A DNA stretch of 45,837 nt from Bacteroidota bacterium (GTDB lineage: Bacteria; Bacteroidota; Bacteroidia; Palsa-965): contig PLYR01000129.1 of NCBI GenBank assembly GCA_003153435.1, positions 1-45,837 of the forward strand, read 5' to 3'. The notes beneath the pieces are model-generated. The model was not told the origin of the DNA. It saw only the letters and a list, made by a program, of their open reading frames with translations, and ran no database searches. Positions 1-10,140 of the stretch are shown in pieces (the first letter of the stretch is position 1; the number at the start of each line of letters is the position of its first letter). Position numbers and translations under genes: made by a program.

Positions 1-75
1 GCTCCCCGGGCTGGGCTCGAACCAGCGACCCCATGATTAACAGTCATGTGCTCTAACCAGCTGAGCTACCAGGGA
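1..75 (-). tRNA. tRNA-Asn (GTT)
   Basis: On the minus strand the sequence folds into a standard cloverleaf. The acceptor arms at 69-75 and 3-9 pair over 7 bp with one G-U. The anticodon loop CTGTTAA gives anticodon GTT, closed by a five-base-pair stem. The T-arm loop is TTCGAGC. The discriminator is G at position 2. The window begins inside or right after the 3' end, so it cannot be seen whether CCA is encoded. Confidence 0.95.
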
Positions 76-193
76 AAATATCTTTGAAATGCTGGTTAAT
101 CTATCATTTCAACCCCTCCATTGGAATATCCTGAAAACCAGAATACCCTGAAAAAAGGAGTGCAATATTAGCATATTACACCTAAATATCCAA

Positions 194-201
194 TATATTT
201 G
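194..201 (+). promoter_or_regulatory. Bacteroidota -7 promoter element for the PfkB kinase gene
   Basis: TATATTTG matches the Bacteroidota -7 consensus TAnnTTTG and lies 26 bases before the kinase start codon. No clear -33 TTTG is visible upstream, so this is a moderate call. Confidence 0.5.
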
Positions 202-227
202 CGTCCTAATTAAAAAACATCCTGAAT

Positions 228-1154
228 ATGAGCCTTTTAGTAGTTGGAACTGTTGCTTTTGATGCCATTGAAACCCCTTTTGGCAAGACCGATAAGATTA
301 TTGGAGGTGCTGCTACCTATATTTCCCTCGCGGCCTCTTATTTCCTGAAAGAGAAGATTAATCTGATCTCTGTGGTAGGAGGGGATTTCCCTCAGTCGGC
401 TCTGGAGATGCTTAAGAATCATCATGTTAATATCGATGGTTTGCAGATATTGAAGGATAAAAAGACCTTTTTCTGGTCGGGTAAATACCATAATGATATG
501 AATACCCGTGATACTGTGGCCACTGAATTGAACGTCTTGGGAGAGTTTAACCCAGTGGTGCCTGGCTCTTACCAGGACTGTGACTTCCTCATGTTGGGTA
601 ACCTTATGCCTGCAGTACAACGTGCAGTGATTTCTCAGCTGGCTACCCGTCCACGTTTGATTGTACTCGATACCATGAACTTCTGGATGGATACGGCTAT
701 TGGGGAGTTGAAAGAAACCATTGCAGTAGTGGATGTACTCACCATTAATGATTCGGAAGCCCGTCAGCTTTCCGGAGAGTATTCTTTAGTTAAAGCTGCT
801 CAGAAGATCCTGAAGATGGGTCCTAAATACCTGATCATTAAAAAAGGAGAACATGGAGCCCTGCTGTTTAACAAAGAACAGGTGTTCTTCGCTCCTGCTC
901 TTCCATTAGAAGATGTATTCGATCCAACCGGAGCAGGCGATAGCTTCGCCGGTGGTTTCATCGGTTACCTGGCGGAGACAAAAGATATCTCTTTCGAAAA
1001 TATGAAAAGGGCTATCATCTTTGGTTCGGCTATGGCTTCGTTCACCGTTGAGAAATTCGGGGTGGAGAAACTGATTGGTCTTACTCATAAACAAGTTGAT
1101 GAACGCGTGCAGGAGTTTATTGACCTGGTTCAATTTGATATAGCGCTCGTTTAA
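228..1154 (+). CDS. PfkB/ribokinase-family sugar kinase
   Basis: A 308-residue cytosolic kinase of the PfkB (ribokinase) family, which moves the gamma-phosphate of ATP to a sugar or nucleoside hydroxyl. The sequence shows the N-terminal substrate-side glycine pair (IGGAATY, about residues 25-31). Near residue 235 is the C-terminal PfkB signature DPTGAGDSFAGGF, whose GAGD supplies the anion hole and catalytic Asp. Length is normal for the family. The ATG at 228 follows a TAnnTTTG element by 26 bases, and a strong terminator follows the gene, so it is probably monocistronic. The exact substrate cannot be told from sequence: the family covers ribose, fructose, adenosine and others. Confidence 0.93.
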   Translation: MSLLVVGTVAFDAIETPFGKTDKIIGGAATYISLAASYFLKEKINLISVVGGDFPQSALEMLKNHHVNIDGLQILKDKKTFFWSGKYHNDMNTRDTVATELNVLGEFNPVVPGSYQDCDFLMLGNLMPAVQRAVISQLATRPRLIVLDTMNFWMDTAIGELKETIAVVDVLTINDSEARQLSGEYSLVKAAQKILKMGPKYLIIKKGEHGALLFNKEQVFFAPALPLEDVFDPTGAGDSFAGGFIGYLAETKDISFENMKRAIIFGSAMASFTVEKFGVEKLIGLTHKQVDERVQEFIDLVQFDIALV

Positions 1155-1176
1155 ATGATTCAATTTAAAAATTGAT

Positions 1177-1207
1177 AAAAACCCTGATAATAAAGTCAGG
1201 GTTTTTT
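1177..1207 (+). terminator. Intrinsic terminator after the PfkB kinase
   Basis: AAAACCCTGA and TCAGGGTTTT form a perfect 10-bp stem with an 8-base loop and run into a T-tract. It lies 22 bases after the stop codon of the kinase. Confidence 0.9.
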
Positions 1208-1221
1208 CTTGTCAATTGATT

Positions 1222-1229
1222 TATCTTTG
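1222..1229 (+). promoter_or_regulatory. Bacteroidota -7 promoter element for the DJ-1/PfpI gene
   Basis: TATCTTTG is an exact TAnnTTTG match lying just after the preceding terminator and 29 bases before the ATG at 1259. No -33 element stands out. Confidence 0.6.
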
Positions 1230-1258
1230 CCGCTGCAACTCTTTAAAAAATCATTCCC

Positions 1259-1837
1259 ATGAAAAAAGCGGTCATCGTAGCCTTCGACAAATTTACCGAC
1301 ATTGATGTTTTCCTGGCATGGGACCTGCTCAACAGAGTAAGGCACAGAGATAAGGAATTTGTGGTGAAAATAGTGGGCAGCGCTCCTGTACATAAATCTG
1401 TTTGCGGAATTGACCTGACGATGCAAGGTGGACTGGAAGAATGTAAGGATGCCGATCTTGTGTTTTTCAGCTCAGGGCCCGGAGCAAGAATGGTGATCAA
1501 AGATGAAGCCTGGCTCGGGCAATTGAAGCTGAATCCTTCCAAACAGATCCTCTGCTCTATGTGCTCCGGAGCATTGATACTGGCTGCACTTGGGCATTTG
1601 AAAGGCCTGTCAGCAACCACCTACCCGACTGCATTCGAGGCACTCCGTAATTATGGGGTGGAGGTGCTGGAAGATAAACACCTGGTGACGCACGGAAATA
1701 TCGGAACAGCCGCCGGATGCTTGGCAGCTGTTGATTTAACGGGTTGGGCTATTGAAAAAATGTATTCTGCAAAAATCAGAGAAGATGTGATTGCTTCGGT
1801 ACTGCCTGTTGGACAAGGACAGGTCTGTATGTATTAG
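1259..1837 (+). CDS. DJ-1/PfpI family protein (class I glutamine amidotransferase-like fold)
   Basis: A 192-residue single-domain protein of the DJ-1/PfpI superfamily. The nucleophile elbow is visible at about residues 101-107 (CSMCSGAL), with the reactive Cys followed by Ser-Gly. The downstream LKGLSATTYPTAFE stretch is typical of the isonitrile hydratase and AraC-associated branch. Members act as small-molecule hydratases, glyoxalases or chaperone-like stress proteins; this one cannot be assigned a reaction. It sits alone between a terminator and an outer-membrane protein gene with its own TATCTTTG element. Length fits the family. Confidence 0.85.
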   Translation: MKKAVIVAFDKFTDIDVFLAWDLLNRVRHRDKEFVVKIVGSAPVHKSVCGIDLTMQGGLEECKDADLVFFSSGPGARMVIKDEAWLGQLKLNPSKQILCSMCSGALILAALGHLKGLSATTYPTAFEALRNYGVEVLEDKHLVTHGNIGTAAGCLAAVDLTGWAIEKMYSAKIREDVIASVLPVGQGQVCMY

Positions 1838-1918
1838 CGTTCTGACGATAATGGTGATTTAAGAAAACTTAACACTTTACGGGGCTCGTCGCTGCATTTA
1901 ATTCCTACTTTTATCGCG

Positions 1919-4279
1919 ATGATCCGACTTCTTGTTTTTTTCACCCTCCTCCTTTCATTGAGTTCAACTGTTTCTTTCGCCCAGCTCAAAGTGGAACTTA
2001 GTGGACAAGTAAAAGATGCACAGACCAAAGATCCTTTGGAATTCTGCTCCATTGGCTTGTTCAACATGAAAGACAGCCTGCTGGCAAATACCGCTACAGA
2101 CGGGAAGGGGTTTTTTACCCTTTCCGTGAACAGAGGTGCTTACAAACTCATTGTGCTGATTACCGGCTATAAGACTGATACGGTAATGGTCAGAATTATC
2201 GATAATAAATTCTTGGGAACCATCCGCATGGAAGCTTCTGACAAAATGCTGAAACAGGTAGAGATTAAAGGGACTACGAATGAGAAACAGATAGACCGGG
2301 AAGTGCAGCTTGTAACGACCAAAATGAGGGAAGGCGCTGCCAGCGCCAAAGATGTGTTGGATAAAGTGGATGGGGTGCAAGTTGATAAGTACACTAATGC
2401 AGTGAAGGTTGATAACAGTGATAAAGTCATCATTCTTGTTGATGGAGTAGAGAAAAATCAGGAGTATGTTAAAAACCTGGCACCTGACCGGCTCTGGAAA
2501 ATAGAAATCATCCGCGACCCGGGTGGACGTTATGCGCTTGAAGGTTACTCCGCAGTCATCAATATCATCCTCAAGAAAGATTACCAAGGCACCGATATCT
2601 TTCTGAGCGATCGTTTGATGATAGAGCCTGTTCCGGTAGCACCGGCTGATCTGATGGTGCAGAATAATTCTTCTGCTACGGTCAACTATACTTATAACCG
2701 GATCAATGTATATGGTAAATACAGCAGAGACCAAAATAATTTCAACCTTCCATGGGTCGATAGCAAACAGTATACCAACGGACTAGTCATCAACGAAACA
2801 GCTCCCTCCTCCTCTCCTGAGAATACGCATGTCAAACAAATTTTTAACAACTACACCCTGGGAGCCGATTTTTATATCAATCCCAAACACACCATCAGTT
2901 TTGAGAGTAATGTAGAAATGCAGGATCCTGCTACGAACACCAACAAAACGTTCAGTACTGTTTCTTTTCTTAAAAACGGGATTACAGAGGCCTCCTATTC
3001 AAGCAAGAACAGCGGAAGCACTAATATCCTCAATTCCTACCACAGCTTGTTTTATGTCGGGAAGCTCAATGAAAATAACAGCCTCAACTCCAGCTTCACT
3101 TATTCCAACTATACGAATACGTATACCAATTCCATTCTGGAGAACATCCCCTATCAAAGCCAAACCAATGGCACCGACAACAAGGTCAACTATAAATTTT
3201 ATCTGGAGTACACTCATGTTTTTAATCCTAAATCGAATCTGATGATTGGATATGGCAATACCATGGAACAACGAAACAATACTTACTCCCTCAATGACTC
3301 TCTCTCAAGCTTTAAGTATAGCGACTTCCGGAACAAATTATATGCTTACTACTCCTGGCAACCTAATAAAAAGTTTGGAATGAAGATCGGTGCTGCCGGA
3401 GAAAGCAGCTCTATCACCGCAAGTGGACAAAACAATACCTACCTGATTTTTGAGCCTTATGCAGATATCCGGTACAAAGCTTCCGATCAGTTGGATATTA
3501 AACTGAAGTACCGCGTAGAAAGCACTTACCCTAACATCGCTCAAACCAATCCTTTTACCTCTGTTATTGATCAGCAGAGCATCCGGATCGGAAATCCTTA
3601 TCTCCAACCGGAAGTGGTACAGAAGCTTTCTCTACCGGTTGTGGTTGCCGGGTTTTTGACCCTGGAGCCTTACTATCATTTTTCCGACAACTATATCGGA
3701 ACTACCGGAACTCTCCGGAAAGACAGCATCTTTCAATATACTTATAGCAATCTGGGGAGTTACCAGAAGTACGGTTTCGAAACTCATTTTACAGTTCCCT
3801 TAAGTCACAACTTTTATTTCAAGACCGATTTCGATCTGTTCAACAGCAGTGTTGCCTATTCGGGTCAAACCAATAATGTGAAAGACTGGCTCATGACTGG
3901 TCAGCTCATCTATGCCCATCCTAAAGTAGGAACTGTAGTGTTGCTGGAGTACCAACACAACCTCGTTAAAACAGTGAACGCACAGGGTTATGATATGGCA
4001 GGAAATGATTTCTGGATTTTTATTGTGAAGCAGGCCTTCTTCAAGAAACGCCTGGATGTCATGCTCCTCTATTTCACCCCTATAACATTAGGTGTTGATT
4101 TCCATCAGGGGAATTATATCAATACCACCAATTATACGGAAACAAAATATGGGGATATCAGCTTTCTGAAGAATATGATTATGCTGGAAGTAAGCTACCG
4201 ATTTAACAAAGGCAGGACGGCCAAAAAAATGGAAAAAGAAATTCAGAAAGAAGAGGAGAAAGGGAATAAGGTGTTTTAA
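1919..4279 (+). CDS. Outer-membrane beta-barrel protein with carboxypeptidase-regulatory and plug domains
   Basis: A 786-residue exported protein. A signal peptide ends near residue 21 (VSFAQ). It is followed by a carboxypeptidase-regulatory-like (CarboxypepD_reg) domain at about residues 28-105, a TonB-plug-like domain at about 125-225 (VIILVDGVEKN, IEIIRDPGGRYA) and then a long barrel rich in alternating aromatic and polar residues. This is the OMP_b-brl_3 type found widely in Bacteroidota, related to TonB-dependent receptors. No SusD-like partner is adjacent, so no polysaccharide role can be claimed. The charged C-terminal tail (KEIQKEEEKG) follows the last strand. Upstream, TACTTTTATC ending 2 bases before the ATG resembles a weak -7 element. 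Confidence 0.85.
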   Translation: MIRLLVFFTLLLSLSSTVSFAQLKVELSGQVKDAQTKDPLEFCSIGLFNMKDSLLANTATDGKGFFTLSVNRGAYKLIVLITGYKTDTVMVRIIDNKFLGTIRMEASDKMLKQVEIKGTTNEKQIDREVQLVTTKMREGAASAKDVLDKVDGVQVDKYTNAVKVDNSDKVIILVDGVEKNQEYVKNLAPDRLWKIEIIRDPGGRYALEGYSAVINIILKKDYQGTDIFLSDRLMIEPVPVAPADLMVQNNSSATVNYTYNRINVYGKYSRDQNNFNLPWVDSKQYTNGLVINETAPSSSPENTHVKQIFNNYTLGADFYINPKHTISFESNVEMQDPATNTNKTFSTVSFLKNGITEASYSSKNSGSTNILNSYHSLFYVGKLNENNSLNSSFTYSNYTNTYTNSILENIPYQSQTNGTDNKVNYKFYLEYTHVFNPKSNLMIGYGNTMEQRNNTYSLNDSLSSFKYSDFRNKLYAYYSWQPNKKFGMKIGAAGESSSITASGQNNTYLIFEPYADIRYKASDQLDIKLKYRVESTYPNIAQTNPFTSVIDQQSIRIGNPYLQPEVVQKLSLPVVVAGFLTLEPYYHFSDNYIGTTGTLRKDSIFQYTYSNLGSYQKYGFETHFTVPLSHNFYFKTDFDLFNSSVAYSGQTNNVKDWLMTGQLIYAHPKVGTVVLLEYQHNLVKTVNAQGYDMAGNDFWIFIVKQAFFKKRLDVMLLYFTPITLGVDFHQGNYINTTNYTETKYGDISFLKNMIMLEVSYRFNKGRTAKKMEKEIQKEEEKGNKVF

Positions 4280-4297
4280 GTTTTTAAAGCAAAAACA

Positions 4298-7200
4298 TTA
4301 CTCCCTGATAAGCATTAAGAACCCATTCATATCATAGACCTTACCATCATCTCCCTTGGCATGTAGGATGTAGAAATAAGTACCGCTAACCGCCTTTCCT
4401 CCTCCTGAAGTATAACCATCCCATCCCATTTCGGGAGCAGTAAGGTCTATCATTTCAACACCCCAGCGGTCGTAGATCTTAACATCGAACTGTATTATTC
4501 CCTGTGAACGAACGATGAAAGCATCATTCACTCCGTCATTGTTAGGAGAAAACACATTTGGAACAACCAGCCAGGAAGGAAGTTCTTTTATATCTATGAC
4601 TTCTTTGCTGATACTGACACAACCGGCACTGTCTGTAACCGTCAGGATCACGGTGTAGTTACCTCCGTTAAGATAGGTATGTGAGGCATTTTCAACAGTA
4701 CTGGTTCCTCCATCTCCGAAACTCCAGGACCAGGAAGTTGCATTAGCTGAGCTGGTATCCGTAAAATTTACCGGGAGTGGCATGGTTCCATTCAAAGCAC
4801 TGGCCGTAAATCCTGCAGTGACGGTATTTACATTGACGGTAAAATGTGCGCTGTCTGTTCCGCAGAAATTAGTAACACCAACAGCATAGTTTCCTGCACT
4901 GCCTGTGGTAATGGAAGAAGTCGTAGCACCAGTGTTCCATGCATAGGTTCCACCTCCGCTTGCATTCAGTGTTGCAAGTTGTCCGTTACAGATATTCGCA
5001 GAACCTGAAATTTTGGAACGAGGCAGAGAGTCTAAAGTGATGGTAACACGGGCTGAATCGGTTCCACAGCTATTGGTTGCATACACTATATAAGTGCCGC
5101 CAACAGAGGTTATCAGAGGATTGGCTGAAGACCCGTTATTCCATAGATAACTGGTTCCTCCACTCGCTTTCAGGGTATCCTTTCCTCCAAAACAAAATAC
5201 GGGAGCACTGGCTGTGAGTCCGGCTACCGGCTTAACACCCACATTCGTAACACTATCGCTCACCGTTAAGGTGCAACCTGCAGAATCGGTAATGGTACAG
5301 GTATAAAAATTCTGAGGAAGAGCATTGGCGGTAGGAGTCGTCTGGCCAGCAGCAGGGGCAGGTGACCAAGCATAGGTGTAAGTGCCGGTTCCTCCCGCCG
5401 GGGTTACCTGCAAACTACCATTACTCTGTTTACAGGTGGATGATGTAGGATTAAATGCCGAGGAAAGCGGTGCAGGCTGAACCACAGCAACCACTTGTGT
5501 CTGAGAACACCCGTTGACGTCATGAACGGTACAAGTATAGTTACCAGCGCAAAGGGCAGTAGCTGTTGGGGTGGTTGCTATGTTCGGCGACCAGGAATAC
5601 GTATAAGCACCTGTTCCTCCCGAAGGATTTGCAGTTGCTGTGCCACTGCAGGCTCCATTACATAATGCTTTGGTTGAGCTGGATGCAATAACCAGAGGGG
5701 TGGGTTGAGCGATCCCGAATATTTGCTGAGCTGGACAACCGTTTGCGTCTGTTACCGAACAAGTATAACTCCCCGCACACAAAGCCGTTGCGGTTGCAAG
5801 GGTGCTGATATTCGGAGACCAGGAATAAGTATAAGCTCCGGTTCCGCCGCTTGGTGATGCAGTGGCCGTTCCATCACAAACAGAATTACAGCTGGTTGCA
5901 GTATTGGAGGCGGTTATAGAAAGCACAGCCGGCTGTGTCAATGTCACCGTTTGCTGATTGAGACATCCATTTGCATCGGTCACATAACAGGTATAACCAA
6001 CACCAGCACAGAGTGCACTTCCCGTTGCCGTTGCACTTACATTGGGACTCCAGGAATAGGTAAGCGTTCCGACACCACCCGTTGCAGAAACGGTGGCCGT
6101 TCCTGTGCAGGCTCCATTACACGTTGGATTACCCGATGCAGCAAGTGATACGGTCGGAGCACCGCTGTTGCTCACAACCACACTCGAATTGGTAGAACAT
6201 CCGTTAGCATCTGTGACCACAACAGAATACGTACCTGAAGGAATAAGAGTAGCGGTGCTTGTGCCCTGACCTCCGCCTGGATTCGGTGACCACAGGTATG
6301 TATAAGTTGTTGTTCCTCCGCTTGCAACTACGGAAGCCTGTCCATTGGAAGCTCCGCAAGTTGAAGGATTTGAAGAAGTAGTAAGTGCGAGTACCGCCGG
6401 TTGTGTGATGGTTACCGGAACAATATTCTGACATCCGCTGGCATCTGTGACGGTACAAGTATAAGAACCTGCACAAAGTGATGTTGCAGTAGCCGTAGTG
6501 CTTGGATTACCAGACCAGGAATAAGTAAGCGTTCCGGTACCTCCGCTTGCATTAACTGTTGCAGTTCCGTTACAACCCGCATTGCATGATACATTGCCGG
6601 TGGCACCCAACGTGGAGGTTGGTCCTCCTGTATTTCCGACCACAGCAGTAGCTGTTCCTGTACAACCATGCGCATCTGTAACCGTTACCACATATGAATT
6701 CGCTGACATCGCTGAAGGGGAGGCAGTCCCCTGTCCTATTCCGGGTGCTGGCACCCAGTTATATGCATAACCCGCAGTTCCGCCGCTCACCGCTACAGAG
6801 GCAGATCCGTTGGCACCTCCACAAGTAGCTGAGGTGGCAGAGGGTACAAGCCCAAGTGGCGACGGCTGTGTAATGGTCACACTGGTAGTCGATTGACATC
6901 CAACAGCTGTTGTCACTGTCACATTATAAGTCCCGGCTGGCAAAGCACCTGTGGTGGGATTAGTGCCACCTCCTCCTGACCATGAATAAGTAAGTGGAGC
7001 AGTTCCCCCTGTAGGGGTAACGGTAGCCGTGCCCGTCCCTCCACTACAAGGAACATTGGATGGTGTTCCAGAAAGAGTTGCAGCAGATCCTACATTGACA
7101 ATGGCCGTTGCTTTACCTGTACAACCCGCGGTTGTGCCGGTAACCGTATAAGTAGTGCTCGCTCCCGGCGTTGCAGTAACGGATGAACCGGTAGTGGCAC

Positions 7201-8281
7201 TTAAACCGGCAGCGGGTGACCAGGCATAAGTAGTGGCACCTCCTGCATTCAGAGTTACTCCCGGACCTCCGTTACAAATAACAGAAGGGCTTGGGGATAC
7301 GGTGGTAGAAGGACCAGGTGTGACGGTCACCGGAACAGTTCCGGAATAGCTTGTGATACCACCGTCGCAATTCGTCACTTTCATGGTTGCAGTATACGTT
7401 CCACTTGAACCAGGGCAAACACTCACACTCGCTCCTGAGCCAATAACTGCTCCTACGGGATCAGTCCATGTAATGCTATAAGATGGGGCACCTGAAGGGG
7501 AAAATCTCCAGGCTTCGTTGACTGCAGACCATGCGGTAAAATTTCTGCCCGGAGGACTCACAGAAACAGTTCCTGTTCCATCCAGAAGGCCTATGATTCC
7601 ATCTCCTCCATTCCAGCCAGCACAGGAAAAACTATTGGCAATATATACGTCAATGTAGTTTGTATTCTCATACAGTACAAGCTGAATGGTGGAATTAGGT
7701 GTTCCATCACAATAACCAAGTCCCGCTCCATTCGCATATAATGGAACATTCACCCAGCTCATCACCAGAGCCCGGCAGGGGGCACTACCGAGTGTTTCAA
7801 TATAGGAATTACCTCCCAAGCCCTGGTCAATATCCCGAAAGGCGGCACAGATCGTGTTTGCAGGAAGATCGGTTGTATTGGGAAGTGCCGTTGTGAGCAT
7901 CCAGTTATCATACCCATTGGCCTGAGTCAGATCAAAAGTGAGCTGACCATTATCACCAAGCACAGCCTGATTGTAATAATTTCCGAAATAGCAAAAGTTA
8001 AACCCTAGGTTTACAACAGAACTCCATACATCATCTGCACCCACCAGAATAGAAGAGCCTGTACCCGGGTACGGAACATAAGGAATAGCACTAACTGTAT
8101 ATCCGGTTGTTTGGTTATTGGAAACAACACTCGCATTTAAGGTAGTACAGCTTCCATTACAAATGGAAACCGGACTGCCTGCGCTTATGGAAGGACATGC
8201 CGGAGCACCCTGACCAAAAATCCTGCATAGCGGAAGGAATATCAATAAAAAAAGTAGGGTAGTGTTTTTTCTCAAGAACAA
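4298..8281 (-). CDS. Secreted SprB-repeat protein with type B T9SS (gliding-type) C-terminal domain
   Basis: A 1327-residue surface protein. The order is: signal peptide (about 1-24, ending FGQG), an N-terminal beta-rich region to about 290, Ig-like segments, eight SprB-type repeats of about 75 residues between roughly 397 and 1013 (each with a conserved Cys, a GGTGxYTYxWSPN core and a CxxxVTDANGC end), two further Ig-like segments, a PKD domain near 1163-1235 (SWSFGDGG) and a gliding-motility-associated C-terminal domain from about 1235 (PNVFSPNNDGVNDAF, YDRWG). The last is the type B sorting signal for the type IX secretion system, so the protein should be exported and anchored or released at the surface as an adhesin. 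There is no in-frame ATG; the start is TTG at 8281, with a stop codon just upstream. No PorP/SprF partner is adjacent. Confidence 0.9.
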   Translation of the reverse strand: MFLRKNTTLLFLLIFLPLCRIFGQGAPACPSISAGSPVSICNGSCTTLNASVVSNNQTTGYTVSAIPYVPYPGTGSSILVGADDVWSSVVNLGFNFCYFGNYYNQAVLGDNGQLTFDLTQANGYDNWMLTTALPNTTDLPANTICAAFRDIDQGLGGNSYIETLGSAPCRALVMSWVNVPLYANGAGLGYCDGTPNSTIQLVLYENTNYIDVYIANSFSCAGWNGGDGIIGLLDGTGTVSVSPPGRNFTAWSAVNEAWRFSPSGAPSYSITWTDPVGAVIGSGASVSVCPGSSGTYTATMKVTNCDGGITSYSGTVPVTVTPGPSTTVSPSPSVICNGGPGVTLNAGGATTYAWSPAAGLSATTGSSVTATPGASTTYTVTGTTAGCTGKATAIVNVGSAATLSGTPSNVPCSGGTGTATVTPTGGTAPLTYSWSGGGGTNPTTGALPAGTYNVTVTTAVGCQSTTSVTITQPSPLGLVPSATSATCGGANGSASVAVSGGTAGYAYNWVPAPGIGQGTASPSAMSANSYVVTVTDAHGCTGTATAVVGNTGGPTSTLGATGNVSCNAGCNGTATVNASGGTGTLTYSWSGNPSTTATATSLCAGSYTCTVTDASGCQNIVPVTITQPAVLALTTSSNPSTCGASNGQASVVASGGTTTYTYLWSPNPGGGQGTSTATLIPSGTYSVVVTDANGCSTNSSVVVSNSGAPTVSLAASGNPTCNGACTGTATVSATGGVGTLTYSWSPNVSATATGSALCAGVGYTCYVTDANGCLNQQTVTLTQPAVLSITASNTATSCNSVCDGTATASPSGGTGAYTYSWSPNISTLATATALCAGSYTCSVTDANGCPAQQIFGIAQPTPLVIASSSTKALCNGACSGTATANPSGGTGAYTYSWSPNIATTPTATALCAGNYTCTVHDVNGCSQTQVVAVVQPAPLSSAFNPTSSTCKQSNGSLQVTPAGGTGTYTYAWSPAPAAGQTTPTANALPQNFYTCTITDSAGCTLTVSDSVTNVGVKPVAGLTASAPVFCFGGKDTLKASGGTSYLWNNGSSANPLITSVGGTYIVYATNSCGTDSARVTITLDSLPRSKISGSANICNGQLATLNASGGGTYAWNTGATTSSITTGSAGNYAVGVTNFCGTDSAHFTVNVNTVTAGFTASALNGTMPLPVNFTDTSSANATSWSWSFGDGGTSTVENASHTYLNGGNYTVILTVTDSAGCVSISKEVIDIKELPSWLVVPNVFSPNNDGVNDAFIVRSQGIIQFDVKIYDRWGVEMIDLTAPEMGWDGYTSGGGKAVSGTYFYILHAKGDDGKVYDMNGFLMLIRE

Positions 8282-8488
8282 GTTATAAAAATCCCATGTT
8301 TAAAAGTGGGATCAGGTCGAAAGGCTTATAATTTAACTACAGTATGCTAAGCTAAGGTAACTTAAATACTTTCAACTTCCAATTTTGGCGAAATTTTATT
8401 GCGGTTATTAATGGTTATGCGGAAGCATTTTACTTTTCTTCCTTTTACCTACTTTTATCCGCACCATTAACAGGAAACAAGATAGATC

Positions 8489-9733
8489 ATGGACAGACGT
8501 AAATTTATTCTTGCCTCCGGTGCTGTGGCCGGACTTACCGCTTTCGCCCCTGCACTATCATTGGTTAAAGCTGATGAGCTTGTTACCTCCTCCCCACTTC
8601 GGTCTGTAACTGATCATATTCGGCCCATCTCACCGGAAGAAAGGATGCAACGACAGGAATTGGCACGTAAACTCATGCAGGAAAACAACCTGGATGCTAT
8701 CCTCCTGGAAGGGGGAACCTCTATGAAATATTTTACCGGAGTATCCTGGGGACGAAGTGAGCGTTTGTTCGCCTTCATCCTGCCTCAGAAAGGGGATGGG
8801 TTTTATATCGCACCTAAATTCGAAGAAGGGCGGGCCAGGGAACAGATTGGACAAGCTCTGCTTTTTACCTGGAATGAAGATGAAAGTCCATACGATCTTA
8901 TCAAAGGAGTATTGAAAGACAAAGGGCTCCTCACCGCTGTTCTGGGGATAGAAGAGAGTACCCGGTATTTCGTCACAGAAAACATTCAGAAGGCCATAAG
9001 GACCCTTGGTATTCAAAGTGCCACACCGGTTACAGCCGGATGCAGGAGTGTCAAAAGTCCGCATGAAATTCAGATCATGGAAAGCGCTAATCAGATTTGC
9101 CTCGAGGTATTCAGATCTGCTTCCAAACAGCTAAAAACTGGAATAACAGAAGCTGAATTTGGAAAGATTATCTCTCAGGAATTCTCCAAATCGGGTGTGG
9201 AAGGTGGTGCATTGGTACTGTTCGGAGAAGCATCGGCCTATCCTCATGGACTCGTGAAAGAAAACAAACTTAAGGAAGGAGATATCGTTCTTATGGATGG
9301 AGGTTGTTTGGTTCAGGGTTATGAATCGGATATTACCCGGACGACCGTATTTGGTAAACCTACCGATAAAATGAAGAGTGTTTGGGACCTCGTAAGCAAG
9401 GCACAGACTGAAGGATTGAAAGCTGCAAGGCCAGGAGTAACAGCAGAAAGCGTGGATGCAGCGGCACGAAAATTTATAACAGACAAAGGATATGGACCTG
9501 GTTTCACTTTCTTTACGCACCGCCTCGGTCATGGCATCGGTATGGATGGACATGAATGGTTTTACCTTGTCGGCGGAAACAAAAGAATCCTTCAAACTGG
9601 CAATATGTTCAGCAATGAACCTGGTATCTATATCCCCGGTCAATTCGGCATTCGGATTGAAGATGAAATGCTGATCACCTCCGATGGCGCCAGGCTCCTT
9701 CTTCCAGCACAAGAAAGTCTTGAAATTATCTAA
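8489..9733 (+). CDS. Tat-exported M24 family metallopeptidase (Xaa-Pro aminopeptidase-like)
   Basis: A 414-residue peptidase with the creatinase/aminopeptidase P two-domain layout. The N-terminus carries a twin-arginine signal (DRRKFILASG, then a hydrophobic stretch to about residue 27), which predicts folded export to the periplasm. The pita-bread domain shows the five metal ligands: Asp in LMDGG, Asp in YESDITRT, His in HRLGHGIGMDGHE, Glu in SNEPGIYIPG and Glu in RIEDEML. It should remove N-terminal residues ahead of proline, or cut a similar imide bond. It stands alone, divergent from the SprB-repeat gene. Confidence 0.9.
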   Translation: MDRRKFILASGAVAGLTAFAPALSLVKADELVTSSPLRSVTDHIRPISPEERMQRQELARKLMQENNLDAILLEGGTSMKYFTGVSWGRSERLFAFILPQKGDGFYIAPKFEEGRAREQIGQALLFTWNEDESPYDLIKGVLKDKGLLTAVLGIEESTRYFVTENIQKAIRTLGIQSATPVTAGCRSVKSPHEIQIMESANQICLEVFRSASKQLKTGITEAEFGKIISQEFSKSGVEGGALVLFGEASAYPHGLVKENKLKEGDIVLMDGGCLVQGYESDITRTTVFGKPTDKMKSVWDLVSKAQTEGLKAARPGVTAESVDAAARKFITDKGYGPGFTFFTHRLGHGIGMDGHEWFYLVGGNKRILQTGNMFSNEPGIYIPGQFGIRIEDEMLITSDGARLLLPAQESLEII

Positions 9734-10140
9734 AACCGAATCTCATTCCTCCTCAGGGACAATTTATAGATTGGCCAATCTCCGACCCTGAGACCCTGAC
9801 CAATCTTATTTTCAACCTTAAAATAGTACGCTTTACAAACTGAAGCTGATCCTTTATATTCCTGGCTGTGCAATCACCACCCGGCACATAATAGGGAGCC
9901 ATTGACTTACAGGAACTATGTAGGATGATTTACAAGGCCTTTCAGGCATTATCAGGGTATACTACAAAAATTTATACTTCATCGCCTGAATTATCCTATT
10001 CAGCGAAGCTATAATTAGTTTGGTCAATCTTCCTAAGCAACCGAACGAAAAAATGTTCAACGAACTGATTTTCCAGACATTATGATCCTATGTTCAGGGT
10101 TAAAACAAAATTACATTTGAAATGAACAAATACAAAAGCC
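9734..10140. other. Intergenic stretch without a gene
   Basis: About 400 bases between the M24 peptidase and the TonB-C protein. I see no convincing ORF, tRNA or terminator here. Only the promoter element near its right end can be supported. Confidence 0.6.
10112..10119 (+). promoter_or_regulatory. Bacteroidota -7 promoter element for the TonB-C/TPR gene
   Basis: TACATTTG is an exact TAnnTTTG match 21 bases before the ATG at 10141. An out-of-frame ATG at 10122 is ignored because only the later start opens into a signal peptide. Confidence 0.65.
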
